A stretch of 64,000 bases of DNA from Albula goreensis. Taxonomy: Eukaryota > Chordata > Actinopteri > Albuliformes > Albulidae. A model generated the notes under the pieces. The model was not told the origin of the DNA and did no database searches. It worked only from the letters and a program-made list of their open reading frames with translations. The DNA is taken from the NCBI GenBank assembly GCA_022829145.1, contig CM040750.1, positions 7,594,755 through 7,658,754 of the forward strand, written 5' to 3'. The position numbers and the translations under genes are program-made. Of the stretch, positions 1-14,344 are shown in pieces. Numbering within the stretch: position 1 is the stretch's first letter; each line of letters opens with the position of its first letter.

Positions 1-35
1 CAATTATGCTGTGTGCTGCACACCTGGAGAAACAG

Positions 36-60
36 ACACACACACACACACACACACACA
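36..60. repeat. (CA)n microsatellite
   Basis: Uninterrupted CA dinucleotides. Confidence 0.95.
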
Positions 61-1940
61 TCCTGCACAAAGTCAGAGACAGGCAAAGTCAAATACAAGT
101 GCAATGGCTGCCTTTCCGACATCAGAAAAATGTAAACAGTTCTTCTAGAACATCTCCATTTCCTTTAGTCTAATTTAATTTTCAATGTACTATATCAACA
201 TGGTAGATATCAGCATTACCTTAACCATATTACAGTTGCAAATATTCATCAAAGGACCAAAATCTTAACAACTGTTGCGCATTTTAAAAACAATCAGCAT
301 GTAGCACAAAATAATTTCTAGAGTTTGATATTGACTGAAAAACCTGTGCCTCTCACAAAGTGCCTCTTTGTGATCCTCCAAAGCCGCATTACCACATTGG
401 TCCACAGGGTGGCAGCAGCAGGTTTGCTGGGACACAAAAAGGCCCCGTCAGCAGGGATCTGCAGCCATGTCTGTGGCTGGGCCAGAGGCCCGACCCCCCT
501 CCAAAACCACAGGCCTTCACCCCCACAAAAACATTCAGCACTGAATGACATTTAAAGAAGCTCCTGTCTTTTTAATTTGATGGTAAGAGGGCAGCAAGTT
601 AAAATATTTAAACTAAAGATTCTACTCCAGAAACAAAACAGCATGAGAATCATTCATAGTGCAGGGTGCTTTAACACAAAGGTGATAAGGCGTGGGCTGT
701 TTGTTGTCTTCTAAGATGCAAACAGGAAAAAAACAGCTGCTTCGTAAGATGGCCAATTACCCACAGGGCAATATGTGGTGCTAATGAGACATCAGAAAAC
801 AGATACAGAAAATCACCACATTATAGTAAATGGTTTTGCTCAATTCACTTCAGCTAATTTTGACACAGTAACTCAATGGCACAATTCCAACTGCAACAAG
901 GGGAAGAGATGAAATGACAGAGAAAAACAGAGACAAGGGCGGGAACACTGTTTTTGTGTGTGTGGGCGCATGTGTGTGTAAGTACGCATGTGAGTACGGA
1001 TGACCTAGTTTGATCCATCAGTGACTCTTTCCCATGGCCGAGAGAGTTGTGTGGGGCTGGGAGAGGAATGGCTAAGAGGTCTGGCTGTCTCGCAGTCTGG
1101 CACAACGAGACCGCTCCAACATTAATGTAGCATTGAGAGTTACGTTCTGATTATGTATCGAAGCTCTCAGCAAACCCCATCATCCTCATGCACTTCTCCT
1201 GAATTTCCGCAGTCTAGCATTAACCCAGCAGCACATCATTAACTTTGTACTAGTGACACTAGCGCTCCGTCAGTACTCACTCAGTGCTCATGAAGCAGAG
1301 AATTAATATTTTAGAATATATGGAATATTTATGTTTGATCCAGAGCATAAGTAATGATTACATGTAATAATATTTTAACCATTTCATTTTTTTAGTTATC
1401 ATACCTAAAATAAACATGAGTCAATGTAAGAAACAAACTGTGAGCATGTTTTCCTTGGGAAATGTAAATATTTAACCAATATAGATTTAAACTGAAAGTA
1501 AACAGCCTGTAATATACTCAAGTAAGATTAGCAGATGTAATTCAAACAATAAAACAGTGGCTGAAACAGCCTTACATAAACTGTAAACTATAGCCTTTTG
1601 CTGACCGGGGCCGATCTTCGTTTAGTCTGCAAAAGCAAGGTTTGTAAATAAGGCAAGGTTCGTAATAACATGTTTGCTATTTCCATGCCCACTGCAGAGG
1701 ATGGTGCTGTATTTGTGCCCATAACAATGGTCTAGTTGCAGTGTGTATCCCAGAAGCACTGCAGCTATGAGACTGAAATGATAGCACCAGCAACATGCTG
1801 CAGATGTAAATACGACCTACAATACACTGACCTCAGCCTGACCTCCCTTCTCATGAGCATGTGTGTGTGTTTGTGTATGAGTGTGTGTCTCTTGTTGCAG
1901 CTTGCTGTGTGAGGGAAGGAGGTGCCAGAAGCCAGTTAGA

Positions 1941-2262
1941 CCTCATTGGTCTGAATTAAGGATTCAGCACTGGGTTGAACCAATCAGAATCAATGGTTAG
2001 ACTACAGAATTCACAGAGTTAAACGTCACTGGCAGGAACAGAATATTCACATGGGGTTAAACTAAATGATCAGAGCAGAGGAAACTCAGTGGATTAAACC
2101 TCACTGGTCAAAACAGGGGATTCACACAGGGTTAAACTTCACTGGTCTGAATAGAGGATTCAAACAGAGGTCATGTCAGTGGTCTGAATGAATGATTCAT
2201 TCTAGGTTAAACCTGAAAGGTCAGAATCGAGGATTTAGACCAGGTTGAACCTCACTGGTCAA
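1941..2262. repeat. Degenerate minisatellite, about 38-base unit
   Basis: About eight copies of a unit like ggattcacacagggttaaac then ttcactggtctgaataga. Confidence 0.75.
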
Positions 2263-5200
2263 TTTCGTAAGTCAGGATGCAGCAAGACTCTGCAGAGGAA
2301 GGTGTGTGTGTGGGGGGGGGGTGTTAGATATTCATTTCAGGGACCCCCTATGAGGAGCACGTACCATCCAAATTCTCCACAGGACGAAGGTTAGAGCTGC
2401 GGCAGGAAACCTGATCAGACAGCACAGACTGGAAACAACACGGCGACGAGGAGCCATGAGCTTTCATCTTAAAATACAGCGAGTGCAACCAGCAGCAAAG
2501 AACCTGGAGCTTCCTGATAAACCTTCACTTATATATTCAGTACAACATCACATTAATATTCACGAAAAGCAATGTCTGACGGATACAGCCGCCATATCAG
2601 AATTATATACAATAAGATACATTACCCATGAGAATTATATAAACTTGCAATTACAGTATCTGATACTGCTAAAAAAACACGTTTCCCATACACAAAAATA
2701 CTGCAAAATGTTCATTAAATCTCATCATGCAAGACTGAATAAATGGATAAATTCAATTTATGCAGAAATAATCAATGTATTGTATGCATTTTCTCCATGT
2801 CTGATATATGTACATTAACAAAGCAATCTAAATGTCACATGACCCCACTGGCAAAGAATTGAGCTCTACCTCACGACATTACATTCGTCTTACAAATCAG
2901 TGTCGCACCAACAAACTCACAGCAATTTCACACATCGGAAGAAAAGGCTTCCCCACACATCTGCTCAGATCCGCCGCGTGGAGCATGGCAGTCCACGTCT
3001 GCCGCAACATTGCCATTCACGCCTCAAACGGTTATCGCATTTGCACCCTACCTGCAAATCTTGAAGGTCATACATGTAAAATGCGAACATGACTTTACTT
3101 TCAACATACAGTAATTAGAGCCAATCTCCCTGCTGATCCGAGATTATGAATCATATTGTGAGGGGATTGTTCTAGAGCTATTCTAAGGCTACTGTGGAGA
3201 TCAGAAAAAACTGATCTCTTGCAGCTAGGAGGTAATCAAACATCAGTTTTTCAATCACGCCTATGGCAGGAGAAGCACTGCACACTGGTATCATGACATC
3301 GCAATATCGTATGCAGGCAGGGGTCTCTGAGCTTTCAAACCTTGCTTTCACCATGTCACAATGCCAATTTATTTCCCTATATTGAGAGGGAATACTGAGT
3401 ATTTAAACCTGATCAAGCAAGGCTGAGAGAGAGCCACCTAAGGTACTTGCCGCTAATCGGTGCGCAACATTTTCATCAATGGCTGATGTCAGGCAAGGAC
3501 GAGCACACCGCGCCGAAAGCCTCAATGGTTATCTCAGCCTCTGCGCTCTTCAATAACCATTCGACAATGTGTAAAATAAGCAGCTCCATATGGCCAGATG
3601 AGTCATATGATACAGTCGGACACGTAAATGAGCATGCAAATCTTAATTCTTTATTTATGTCCACACTTCACGAGCACAAGCAAAAGGACATAAACTGCTT
3701 AGACTGCACAATGTTAAAACTTTTGCATACCGTACGTGTTAATGTCGCAGTAAGCAGCTTATATTCAGCTTTCATCCAATGATGGGAAAAGGTGTACTTT
3801 CTCCATATAAAAGCAGCTCATGACGACAAATTTCAGTAGCTGCTCTGCTCTTTTCTTCGACATTCCCATCACTTGAGAGCCTCTAGTCTATGAAGATGGC
3901 CTTGCCTCCAAAATGTACTGACTTTCAGGAGGCACTTGTAACCCAGTCGCTCGCTCACACGCACACAAACACAAAGCAGAAAGGCCGAGTCACAGATCGG
4001 TTGGACACGCTGACACTCTTACACAACAGCCAAGGTTAAGCCCTTTTTGAGAGATTTCAGATTTTCACAGAATAATAACCAGGACGACCCAGAGGTCTGA
4101 ATCCTCACTAAAACACGAGTACGACCTGATCACGGAAACGCAGCATTCAGATAAAGCGCTGCCAGGGCCCAGCACGACAGGCCCTTATTGAAAACCATTT
4201 CACATCCCGTTCTTCTTACTAATCTGCAGTTTCCTGCCCAGTGCTTCATCACTGTGGCCCTACTTGTTCTTCAGACTGATTCTGCAGCCTGAAATTAATA
4301 TTAAATCAACTGCATTTCTCTGCAGCTGCTGCATTTTTTTCACATCACATAATCCAGTCATGACAGAGGAATCACAAAATAAATTATATATTAATCACAA
4401 AATAATACTATAATTACATACAAATTATATAACGTTACAAATATATAACACACATTATTGCCCAACATATTACATTCTGCTAAAATAAGTGATTCAGGGT
4501 ATTTTATATGTAGGCCTAATCACTGTTTATAAAACAGCTTTAATCACTTGAGGAAATCCTATTTGTTTATTGGTTTGATGCTTACTTATCACTTTACAAT
4601 GAATATGCCTGTGTAAAGCATGAAATATGTGCCAAGTGGAAAGATGAGTAGGAACATCGGGCTGTTATGATGAAGCCGAATAATCACTTACATCATGACC
4701 CACTCTCGAGAACTTATACGCTGCAATTTTCTGATTTCAAGTGACCCCATTTACAAAAGTACAGTCAAACCCTGTCAGTTTCCATGGAGTATGAATGAGC
4801 AACCTGTTGGACAACTCCAACAGGTTAGCTTATAGAACTGATTTAATTTGTAGTCTGAAATCACGCACAGACAAGGACCTGGGCAACAGGAAGTGATGTT
4901 CTAAGAATCTTTGCCTTGGGGTCAGTAGACTGTGAATTAACTGTTAGTGTTGGTTTAAGAGATAAAAACCATAAAGTAAATGTTACAAACTTTTTCCTTT
5001 TGCAGGTCATTCTGCAGTGGATGGGCATGTTGACTGAACCAAAGCACTTTTTCATGTTACGTGGTTCCTCAAACTTTGGGTTGTGTTCCTGTTCACCTTG
5101 ATTCACCCAGATGTTTATTTGCACTCTCAATATCATCATTATAAAATATAAGCTGTGAGGTCAACAATCAGACCAAAAAAATCAAGTGGACCATGCCAAA

Positions 5201-8200
5201 GACTCCCCCACTCCTGAATCAGATCAACCTCAAATCTAATCAACCTCATTTTCTCAACAGTAATGGGACTGAAAATGAGTGCTCCCCCAACGCCCACTCA
5301 CCCATGTTCATACGACAGCACCAGATGCTACACCAACACAACTCGCACATCGACTCTGTCATACCAGAACTCACTCAAATACATATTATCTCATATACAG
5401 CCATAATGTTGCCTATTGCTGTCCGAGAAACACGGAGTCATGATGTTCAGTTCACAAAACTGTAGGTGCCTGAATGGTCATGAGAGGTTGCAACATAGTG
5501 ATGACCCTGAGGAGGTAAACCCGATTTACCCTTGATTTTTCATGATGAAGCTGATTACCTGTTGCCTTGTCAATGTAGAACCTCCTGGAACTCAAAGTCC
5601 TGGTACTCATAAAACCACCCAAATGGCATTTGTTATTTGGCGGTTGCAAAAGTGTGCATTCACCAATCTCTATGCCGCCATCATGTTCATCCTCAATCTC
5701 CACAATGAGCTTCATCTGGTAGTGACGGAGCAGTACATTCAGCTGGTCACATCAGCGAACAAGATTCTGATTAAGGCAATTATATGAAGATAATAATGTT
5801 ATGGTGTCATTGTCATCATTCTACAACGATTTCTTCGGAGACACCGTTCTGAAACGAAGGCAGCTAATTCGAAGTCCTGACTCAAACAAGGACTAGTCAA
5901 ATATTTTCAGATTTGGAGAGCAAAAAACCATTGTTATGTACAGAAAAGCAGCAAAACGTATGGAGAACAAGGAATTGGAAAAGTTCAAGGCAATGTCAGG
6001 TAGAAACAATGTCGAATAACTAAACATGCCTTCCCTACATTACTTGTCTGGGCTTAGGGGCAAATCTGTCATTTTGTGTAGGATTTGCCACAATACTCAC
6101 ATCAATTCTAACAGAAATAATTTGCCGTATGGTTGCTTTTACAAAGACTTTCAAACTCCTCGTAGACAAAATATACATAATTTCTTTGGCGATAACAACT
6201 ATGTTGAATGATTGGGGGGGCACTCACTGCAAAATATTGCCCTCCATATTCAGTGACATCAACGATAAAAAGATAATAAGGAAGTGCACAGAGCAGAGTG
6301 ACGACTGTGTAAAGTGCCCAGTCATACCTATCTGTCTGTCAACACGACCCTGTAGAAGTCTGGCTGTCTGAATGGAATTCCATCATGCACAATCACAACT
6401 ATCACCTTGCTAGCCACCAAACTACCATTTGCACAAGTTTAAGAATGAATCACACTCAGTTCCAGGGTTTTTTTTTTTGTTTCGTCCTTCTTCACAGAAT
6501 ATATGTCTGATAACTATCTCGCTGGGAAATGGACAAATCTGCTATGCACTGCAGATCTCATTCATCAATCTCAGATGCTGGAAATTCGAGACCCTCCTGC
6601 ACTGACTGGAACATCAAACATTAGCCATGAAAACTCTGAAAAAGACAAAACCGAGAGTTTGGCTTAAGGGTTACACATTTATCATTTCTCCCAAAATGTG
6701 ATTGAATTTGTAAAACAAGGAAACAGATGTTTAGATGAACTGGACAGCTGGAAAAAAGCACCAACGAAATGTTAGCTCGGATTCAAAGAACATTTGCCAT
6801 TAACTTTGGATCATAATTACCAGAATGTTTAATTATTAATTTTTGCCAAAGCTGGAGACAATCAAGACAATTAACTGGCAAAATGCTGAATCAGAATCAT
6901 TGTTTGTAAAGAGACAGATGTCTTGACTTATTCCTGGCCATGGTAAGTATTTGCCAAAGAGGGGAGACCTCAAAAATGCTGAATCAGAATTATGGCAGAA
7001 GCACTGCCAAATTCAGGAACTGAAATCAGAACAATTCTGAAAACTGAAGAGTTTCTTTCAGCCACGTTTGAAATGCCTTCCTATTGTTGCCATGACAATT
7101 GATTCCAAAATCAAATCTACTTACCTTGACGAACAAAATTACTGGCTCCAGAGAAGCCAAAAATTATAAATGGCTATGCCAGTATCCCATGGTGCACAGA
7201 ACAAGAACTAAACCCTCATATCTCTGGCCTATGATATATTAAATGTAATTGTGCTTGACGCGACAGAAACACAAGTTTTCAGCCATTACTGATGAGATGG
7301 CGCTATTTCTTGACACGAGCAGATGAGCATCTGTGAGCGATATGTGGACGATGCTTCAGAAAGCTGTGAGGAATGTCAGGGTTTATGAATGCAGACATGC
7401 GTTATGACGTATTGAATAATCCAACGAGGAGGTTGGTGCTTCGCTGGTCTGGCTGCTGTGGCCAATGCTACAACAAATAAGTCTTATTATTCCTTTGGAT
7501 GTCAAGCCTGTGTCACAGAGACCCTACAGTAAGCTTTTTGAGCTTGGCATTTTGGCGAGACTAAAAATGGGCAGACTCTTGTTGAGTGACAGCCATGATG
7601 TTCAAAAAGACTTTTGAACTCATTCGACCTTTATTTAAACAGATAAGTCTTACTGAGATTAGAAATCTGTTTTTCAAGAGATAATTTCACAAGGAAAAAA
7701 GGCACGGAAACCTTGTTGGACATCTCAGATTCCAAGTGTGAAATTGATATAGCTCAACCATGATAATTTTGTGTATGATTTGACAGACTTTTCAGATAAA
7801 TCATCTAGTGACCAAAGGGCAAAAAGTTGTTTTTGCAGAAAGATGCTGTCATTTTAATTTCTTTTCATGCTAAAATGGTTCGGTTTTGTGATGGGACCTT
7901 TCAAAGAAGTGAATGTAGCTATTATCAGCAACCAACGGTTTCTCTGTGAGTTATAAAAAAACATCAATGTGCTCTCCGTCTCTCAAAAAGCAAACTGACA
8001 CAGAAATCTTCAACTGTGTATTTGAATAGGAGGTGGAATTTTCAAAGGCAAAGCCTAAAGATGGCTCTCCTCAAGTTCTAAAGCATCGTCGACCGCCACA
8101 ATAGACGACAAAATTAAGAATTCATATCTCCTCATTTACAACCAAGGCCTGCTTTCCAGAGATGTACAGTGATGATATTGACTGTCGCACAGAGCAGATG

Positions 8201-8401
8201 TCTGAAATCTGAGAAATTTTACCAGGTGAATAACACAATAAAAAAAAAAATCAAAGATGAATGGCTTGCCTCATCACAAAATACTTGCTGACGCTAGCTC
8301 TGCACATTATGAAACTTGTGACTGACAGCCAGCCATGCACTACAATATGCCATGCATTTTTAAGCAGGCACCGTTGTGAAGGTAATACATATAAGAATCT
8401 G

Positions 8402-8812
8402 GGCTGCAAGGTGTACGAAGCTGAGATCGGGCACTGAGGGTGTTGGCCGGACTTAAGAGCTGAACGATGCTGTGAGGAAGCTGGGCTCTGGTGCTACAGA
8501 GTGTGTGAAGCTGTGCTCCAGTTCCACCAGGGGGCTGTATGAAGCTGGCTTTTGGTGCTATATGGTGCTGTTTAAAAGTATTTTGGATCACATGTCTGAA
8601 GCTGGGGTCAAGTGCTGCATATGGGACAGTAAGAAGCTGGACTTTGGTGATGTATGAAATTATGCTCTGGTGCTGCAGGCCGATGTCTGAGGCAGGAGGT
8701 TAATGCTGTATGGTGCTGTATGAGAGTAGGTTTAGCTCTTTCGGGGTGCAGTCTGAAGCTGGGGTCAGGTGCTGCATACGGGACAGAATGACGCTGGGCT
8801 GAAATACCACCG
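8402..8812. repeat. Degenerate tandem repeat
   Basis: Repeated units begin gaagctgggctctggtgct with variable length of 30-60 bases. Two near-identical 37-base copies lie at 8594-8630 and 8751-8787. Confidence 0.7.
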
Positions 8813-9017
8813 GCTGTATCATGAAGGGCTCTGCTTATTACTTATTACTTAAACATAACCCATGACGTACATGCGGCCCCAAAGGGGAACGAAGGGCCTG
8901 TGGAAACTGCTGCAAAGAAACGGCATCAGCTCATTGCCATGCTGTGCACAGACTCTACCAGGGGGACGGCTGATCTGTCAGCAGGGACCGCAGGAGTGCG
9001 CGCACACTTTATTGCAT

Positions 9018-9048
9018 GGGTGTGTGTGTGTGTGTGTGTGTGTGTGTT
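9018..9048. repeat. (GT)n microsatellite
   Basis: About 15 GT units. Confidence 0.95.
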
Positions 9049-10689
9049 TATATGCACCAGAAGCTGTGAACAGATCTCAATAAAGGAACACAGGAGGAGA
9101 TAGCGAGAGTAGAGAGAGGGATTGAGGATGGAGGGTGGCTGGGACAGTGTCAGAACGGGGCATGTTTTTTTAAATCCCCTTGCGCTGCAATCCCAAAAAG
9201 CTTACAGCCCTAGAATCCCGAACTAAAGCTGAGAGCCAGAAAAGTGATCCAGCCGAGCAGAATACGCTCTATTGAGGTCAGTATCCACCAGTGAATAAAG
9301 CCAGACTGTAGGCTACCCCAGCCTGCTCCAGCAGAACAGCGCATGCTCCTGGGTCAGTGTTTAGACCGCCCCACAAACACACAGGAGCCAGCATTAACCA
9401 GGAAAGAGAACGGCCTGGTGTGTGCATGAAATTGTGTGTCTGTGTTGTTGTGAATAAAATACTACAAAAAATAAATAAGGGTGAACGTTACATTTGTGGC
9501 GTGCGCCAATTAGCTAGTTATAAATTAATCTGCAGCTTGCTTACATGCCCTTGAGCTAACATTAGCTAATTAGCTAAAGCAGTGCTCTCATTTTTTTCTG
9601 AAGTTTTCCCACAGTCCTCATTTCTTGAGGTGTATCATAGTTATAGCTCTGATTCTGTCCAGGTAAATATTGATGGATATCATGGAGCAGTCACTGCAAA
9701 TTGGATAAAATGACACAAAAACTGAGGAAAAAAGGCCAAAAAAGTGAAGTGCCATTCATTTTTTTTAATTAAAAATGTCTCATGTCTCAAAATCTCATGT
9801 GAAAAGCTATGGAACATTATGTGAATAACAAGTGTGACTGTAGCAATACAATTCAACATTGTAACTGCTTCAACTGAACAGTCTACTTGAAGCCAACATT
9901 AAAAAAGAACACTGACAACTTCGTTAATAAAGATGTAGCTCTTGTCTTGCTGCTCTTTCGCAGTATGTTTTGGTACAAAATGGTGAACATGGTGAGGTTC
10001 CGTGCCTTCAATGCCTGCTGTCACTCACAAAGTTCGTGAGCAGGAGAAGGAGCTCTCAACTTCAACACTTGACAGGGACAACTTGAAACTACCTTTCTGA
10101 GCATGGTCCACTGGGATATAAAATACTGAGAGCAATGACAGTCAGTGATTGACAATGTTTTCTCTAGTTTTTTTCTAAAACTGTTCATACAGATGGCTGC
10201 TTTTGTACCAGTTTTGGGACTCGTGAATGCTACGTCATGCTAATGACAGTGGTATCTGACTTTTCATTGTAAATGCTTCACATTTGCACTGGTAGTTCAT
10301 ACAAGTATGGGGTCAGTATAAAAGCACACATAAAATAGATACATTTTTAATTTTAAATTATAATTAAAATGATCATTAAAACACAAAGATAAATTTGCAC
10401 AAGAAGGTTGTTACAGTTAGTGATCATAAAAAAGAAAAAACAAAAAAAACAACCAAATGCTAAAAATGAGTAAATTATGCAGAAACAAGAAAAGGTTACC
10501 ATATCTTTGACAAGTCTGACACACGTGTACCCATAAACAAAGTTGACGACCACATCAAACAGCAGCATTTCAATACAGCTTGGTCTGTTTACTGTAGACA
10601 AAATGGTGTTGCAGGCAGCTGAGCCACACAATTAATTCTGGGAGAGCAAACAAATATGTGATGCATGTTGAAATAATGAGGCACAAATC

Positions 10690-12035
10690 TTCAAAGTGCT
10701 CGATCTGAGATGGCTGCAAAGAAGAGGACTGGTGTGGTATATACTCCACTGCAGTACCCAGGGGAACTACAACTGAGAAGTACTACAGAACCAGCGTTTG
10801 TTCACAGTGCTGGCTCTGCAGTAAATATGTGCTGTGCTGTGAGAATGTCCATGTAGGCCAGCGCGACTGCTTATGTGCTGTGGTGTGAGAACGTGGACGT
10901 CGGACTGCTTGTTTGCACGTGTGCTTCGCTGTTAGAATGTGCGTTCTGGCTGGCCTGTTTGCTTATGCGTTGAGCTGTGAGGATGCGCAGGATTGTATGA
11001 TTGCCTACCTGTTTGAACGTGTTCTACACTGTGAGAATGAGCAGGTAGGCAGTGTCATTTGCATACTTGCTGTTGTTAGCCAATAGAAAGTGCATGTAGG
11101 CAGCTTGTCTGCATAAGTGATGTGCTTAGCCAATAGAAAGTGCATGTAGGCCAGCTTTTGAACATTGTTTGTGCTGTGGGTATGTGCAGGAAGGCCAGTT
11201 TGTTTGTGTATGTGCTGTGGGTATGTGCAGGTAGGCCAGCTTGTTTGTCAATGTGCTGTACTGTGCTGTGCTGAGTATGTGCAGGTAGGCCAGTTAGTTT
11301 GTGTCATTTGCAAATGAGACATGCTCCATGATAATCAGCTACTTATTGCAACAGTGACAGCTTGTTTGTCAAGGTCAAGTATGTGCAGGTAGGCTGTGTC
11401 ATTTGCAAATGGGACATGCTCCATGGGATGGGAAGTCGTGGATGTGTAAACTCCGGAGGCAAGTTTTGGCAAGGCAAGGTTTTGTCAGATCCCAGGTCTG
11501 TCTGTGCTCGGTCTGATAGCTGTGAAGATGAGGCCTGGTATAGTGGTCCACTGCAGTACCCACGGGACGCAGAACTCAGACGTACTAAAGAACCAGTGTT
11601 TTGGCTCACAGTGCTGGCTCTGCAGTAAACATATGCTGTGGTGTGAGAATGCCGATGACTGCCGCCTTCTTTGCAAATGTTCTGTGCTGTGTGTGATGTA
11701 GACTGTGCCATAATTTGCATATTTGCTGTGTTTTACTATTAATAATGCCCAGGTAGGCCAGGTTGTTTGCATTTCTGCTCAGTTTAGCTATTAGAAAGTG
11801 CAACTAATTTGGATTGCATGTTCTGTTTTGTGAGTATTTTCAAGTAGGCTGTGCCATTTAAATGTGTGAGATGCCCCACAATAAGCAGTTGTGTGCTACA
11901 TCTGCTAAAAACCAAGTGACTGAGAAAGTCACGAGCACTCGTCGGGGCAGGGAAGCGCGTTGACTCTGGAGTGTTTTCTCAGAGGCGAGGTTGTGTCACG
12001 CCACGGGTCTCATTGCACTGTGCGCGCTTCCGTGT
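10690..12035. repeat. Higher-order tandem duplication with internal minisatellite
   Basis: A segment at 10698-10860 recurs at 11506-11660 (ccactgcagtaccca..., cacagtgctggctctgcagta), offset by about 805 bases. Between and after the copies are many variants of a roughly 35-70 base unit (gtgctgtgggtatgtgcagg then taggccagcttgtttg). A third partial copy of another segment (11428-11510) recurs at 11949-12030. The array is diverged. Confidence 0.75.
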
Positions 12036-12949
12036 CACAGCACTACACCGACTGACACACAAATTCAACCAGGCAGCGCAAACCTTTCTAAATGTTAGTC
12101 CCCTGGGACAGAATGTTCCTCCCGGAGTATCAGACCCCGGCCGCCCCTGGGCTACCGAATGCCAGCGTCATGTGATTTTCTAACCTGACCTCTGAACTCT
12201 GCCAGTGTTCTATAATTCAGTGGCAGCTCACCATTCAAACACAGCACCATTCCGTCATTCACAACGACCAGTATCTTCTTGTTTTTCTCAGTCCAAAACT
12301 AATTTAAAAAGGATGAAGGAAAAGAATGATAGAAAAGAATTGCAGGGAGTTACATCAGTCCGTGCATGGGGAGGAGGGGGTAGAATCAAAGATACAAGAA
12401 TATCAAATTATTGCACCGTGTCGTGGCATCCCTGTGAAGATCCTCTCCACCCCCTGCTTTCCAGACAATGCTTTTGATTCTTGTCCAGGACACGATGTGT
12501 CTACACCTCAGCTGTCTTAAATATAAGCCCAAAGTGCCTGAAAAAAGATGTCCAATACGAAGCAATGGTACCTCTGACTGTTATGCAAGACTGAACGGAA
12601 TTATCTTGGTGCTGTGGTGACCAGCGCTTCATGTCAATGCTAATGATCAGTGAATGTGCAGGAAGCAGCGAGCCCTCCATCATGGGCGCACCACGCCCCC
12701 CCCTCTTCCCCTCACCCTCCCCCTCCCCCTCCCAGGGTCAAGAGCTGGGGGAGCGATTGCCGAGGGCACATAGAGACTTCGCTCAAAGGAGAGGGACTGG
12801 CTGGCAAGGACAACACTGCTCCGCAGAAACTCCGGCCAGCTTCTACCGTGCCATGGAAAAACACCACCGACTCCATTACTGTCTAAACATTCACTCCCCC
12901 TCACCCCCCAGCGCCTTTCTAATGAACTGGACCTTGTAAACATCGTCTC

Positions 12950-13375
12950 TACTGAAGTCTTTCTAATCAACTTTCTTGCTGAACACTCTTCTTTCCCCAA
13001 AGTCTTTCTGAGGAGGTGTTCTACAAAACATTCTGTACCTTCCAAAGTTTTCCAATTCTCGTACAAACCGTTTCTACTCTCCCAAAATCGTTATACTGAA
13101 ATGTCTTTCCAATGAGTTTTCCTACTAAGCATTCCGTCACTTCCTAGTCCCATTCCGAGTCTTCCTACTAAAATGTCCTAAAACCCTTCACCTGACATGT
13201 CCAGCTAAACACCTTTATGAAGCTGTGTCCAGCTGAACATTCCTACTATGCCAAAATCCTCTTACTGAAATGTCCTACTGTACATTCCCTCTCCTTCTTT
13301 TATCTGAACTGTCCTCTAAAACATTCTTACTCTCCCCAAAATCCTTCTACGGAAATGTCCTGTAAAAAAATTCCC
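12950..13375. repeat. Degenerate tandem repeat, pyrimidine-rich
   Basis: Repeated variants of ccaaaatccttctactgaaa then tgtcctactaaacattcc, with a period of about 35-45 bases. Confidence 0.6.
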
Positions 13376-13550
13376 TTTCTCCTCCTCTCCTGTACAGTTA
13401 CAGCCATTTCTGTTGAGCCAGCGAGGCAGAAACCCCATTATCAAAACGCAAGTGAACCTCTTACAGTCATTTCACCAATACCCCAAGTCTAACCTGGAGG
13501 TGGTTTCCAAAGAGACGGCGCAGAGAGCTTTGCTGCTCTTAACCCAAATC

Positions 13551-13565
13551 CCCCCCCCCCCCCCC
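13551..13565. repeat. Poly-C run
   Basis: Fifteen consecutive C; a comparable C run occurs at 32932-32947. Confidence 0.9.
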
Positions 13566-14344
13566 GTGCAAACAAGCCTCGGAGAGTGAAAACCCTGTAC
13601 GCTGTAATCAGGACTCTGCTTATCCGTCTGCTGTGAGGCCGGAACGTCCCAGCGCATGCTACTGAAGGGACGGGTCCGCTGTGAGGCCTGCACATCCCGG
13701 GACATGCTACTAAAGGGGCAGGTCTGTTCACCAAACACTGCTAACCGCTGTCCCGGAAAGACAAGACACAACCTGCGAAGCGCTTTCCCAAACTATAGCA
13801 GAGGAGGAATCTCAGTTGAACATTGTTACCATCCAACGGCCCATGCCCTTTGTGGAATAGCATGTGTGGCTTCATGGTGACCTTAATTTTAACTTGATAT
13901 TTAGATATTCAAATCAGTTACTCTTGAGTTACTTCACACTGAGTATGGTCAAGCACTCAGAACACGTTGTCCAGTCCGTTTCCCTCTGTTTCCCAAGTCT
14001 GCCGAGGCATTCTCAGAATGCCGAATTAAGAGCCGTGAACGCAGTTGCTCGCAGTTCCCTTTCCTGAGGCGCTCGGAGTGGGGTGACAGATGTTGCTCGG
14101 TCCGCAGCAGTTCCCCAAAAACGACGACAATGTCCCATTGACTGCTGATATCTGCCTACTCTGTGTGAAAGTGAAACATGAACACTTGTACACGCACGGA
14201 CAAACTGTCATGTACGATCACACGCAAGAACTCTTTGATGCGCAGGCACACACAAACACACGCACACACTCACACAATGACTCGGTTGTTGTTTTTAGCA
14301 TGCGCAATGACACGGTGCAAGAACTGCGGCCAGCCACTTGTCCC

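Noticed and set aside
2456-3782. Three successive plus-strand open frames (120, 86, 111 codons)
   Set aside because: They are in different frames, with no recognisable domain, splice pattern or homologue; likely chance inside the clasp2 intron.
7125-7200. Consensus donor CAAG|GTAAGT on the minus strand in intron 7
   Set aside because: The preceding sequence has stops in the usable frames and no CLASP similarity.
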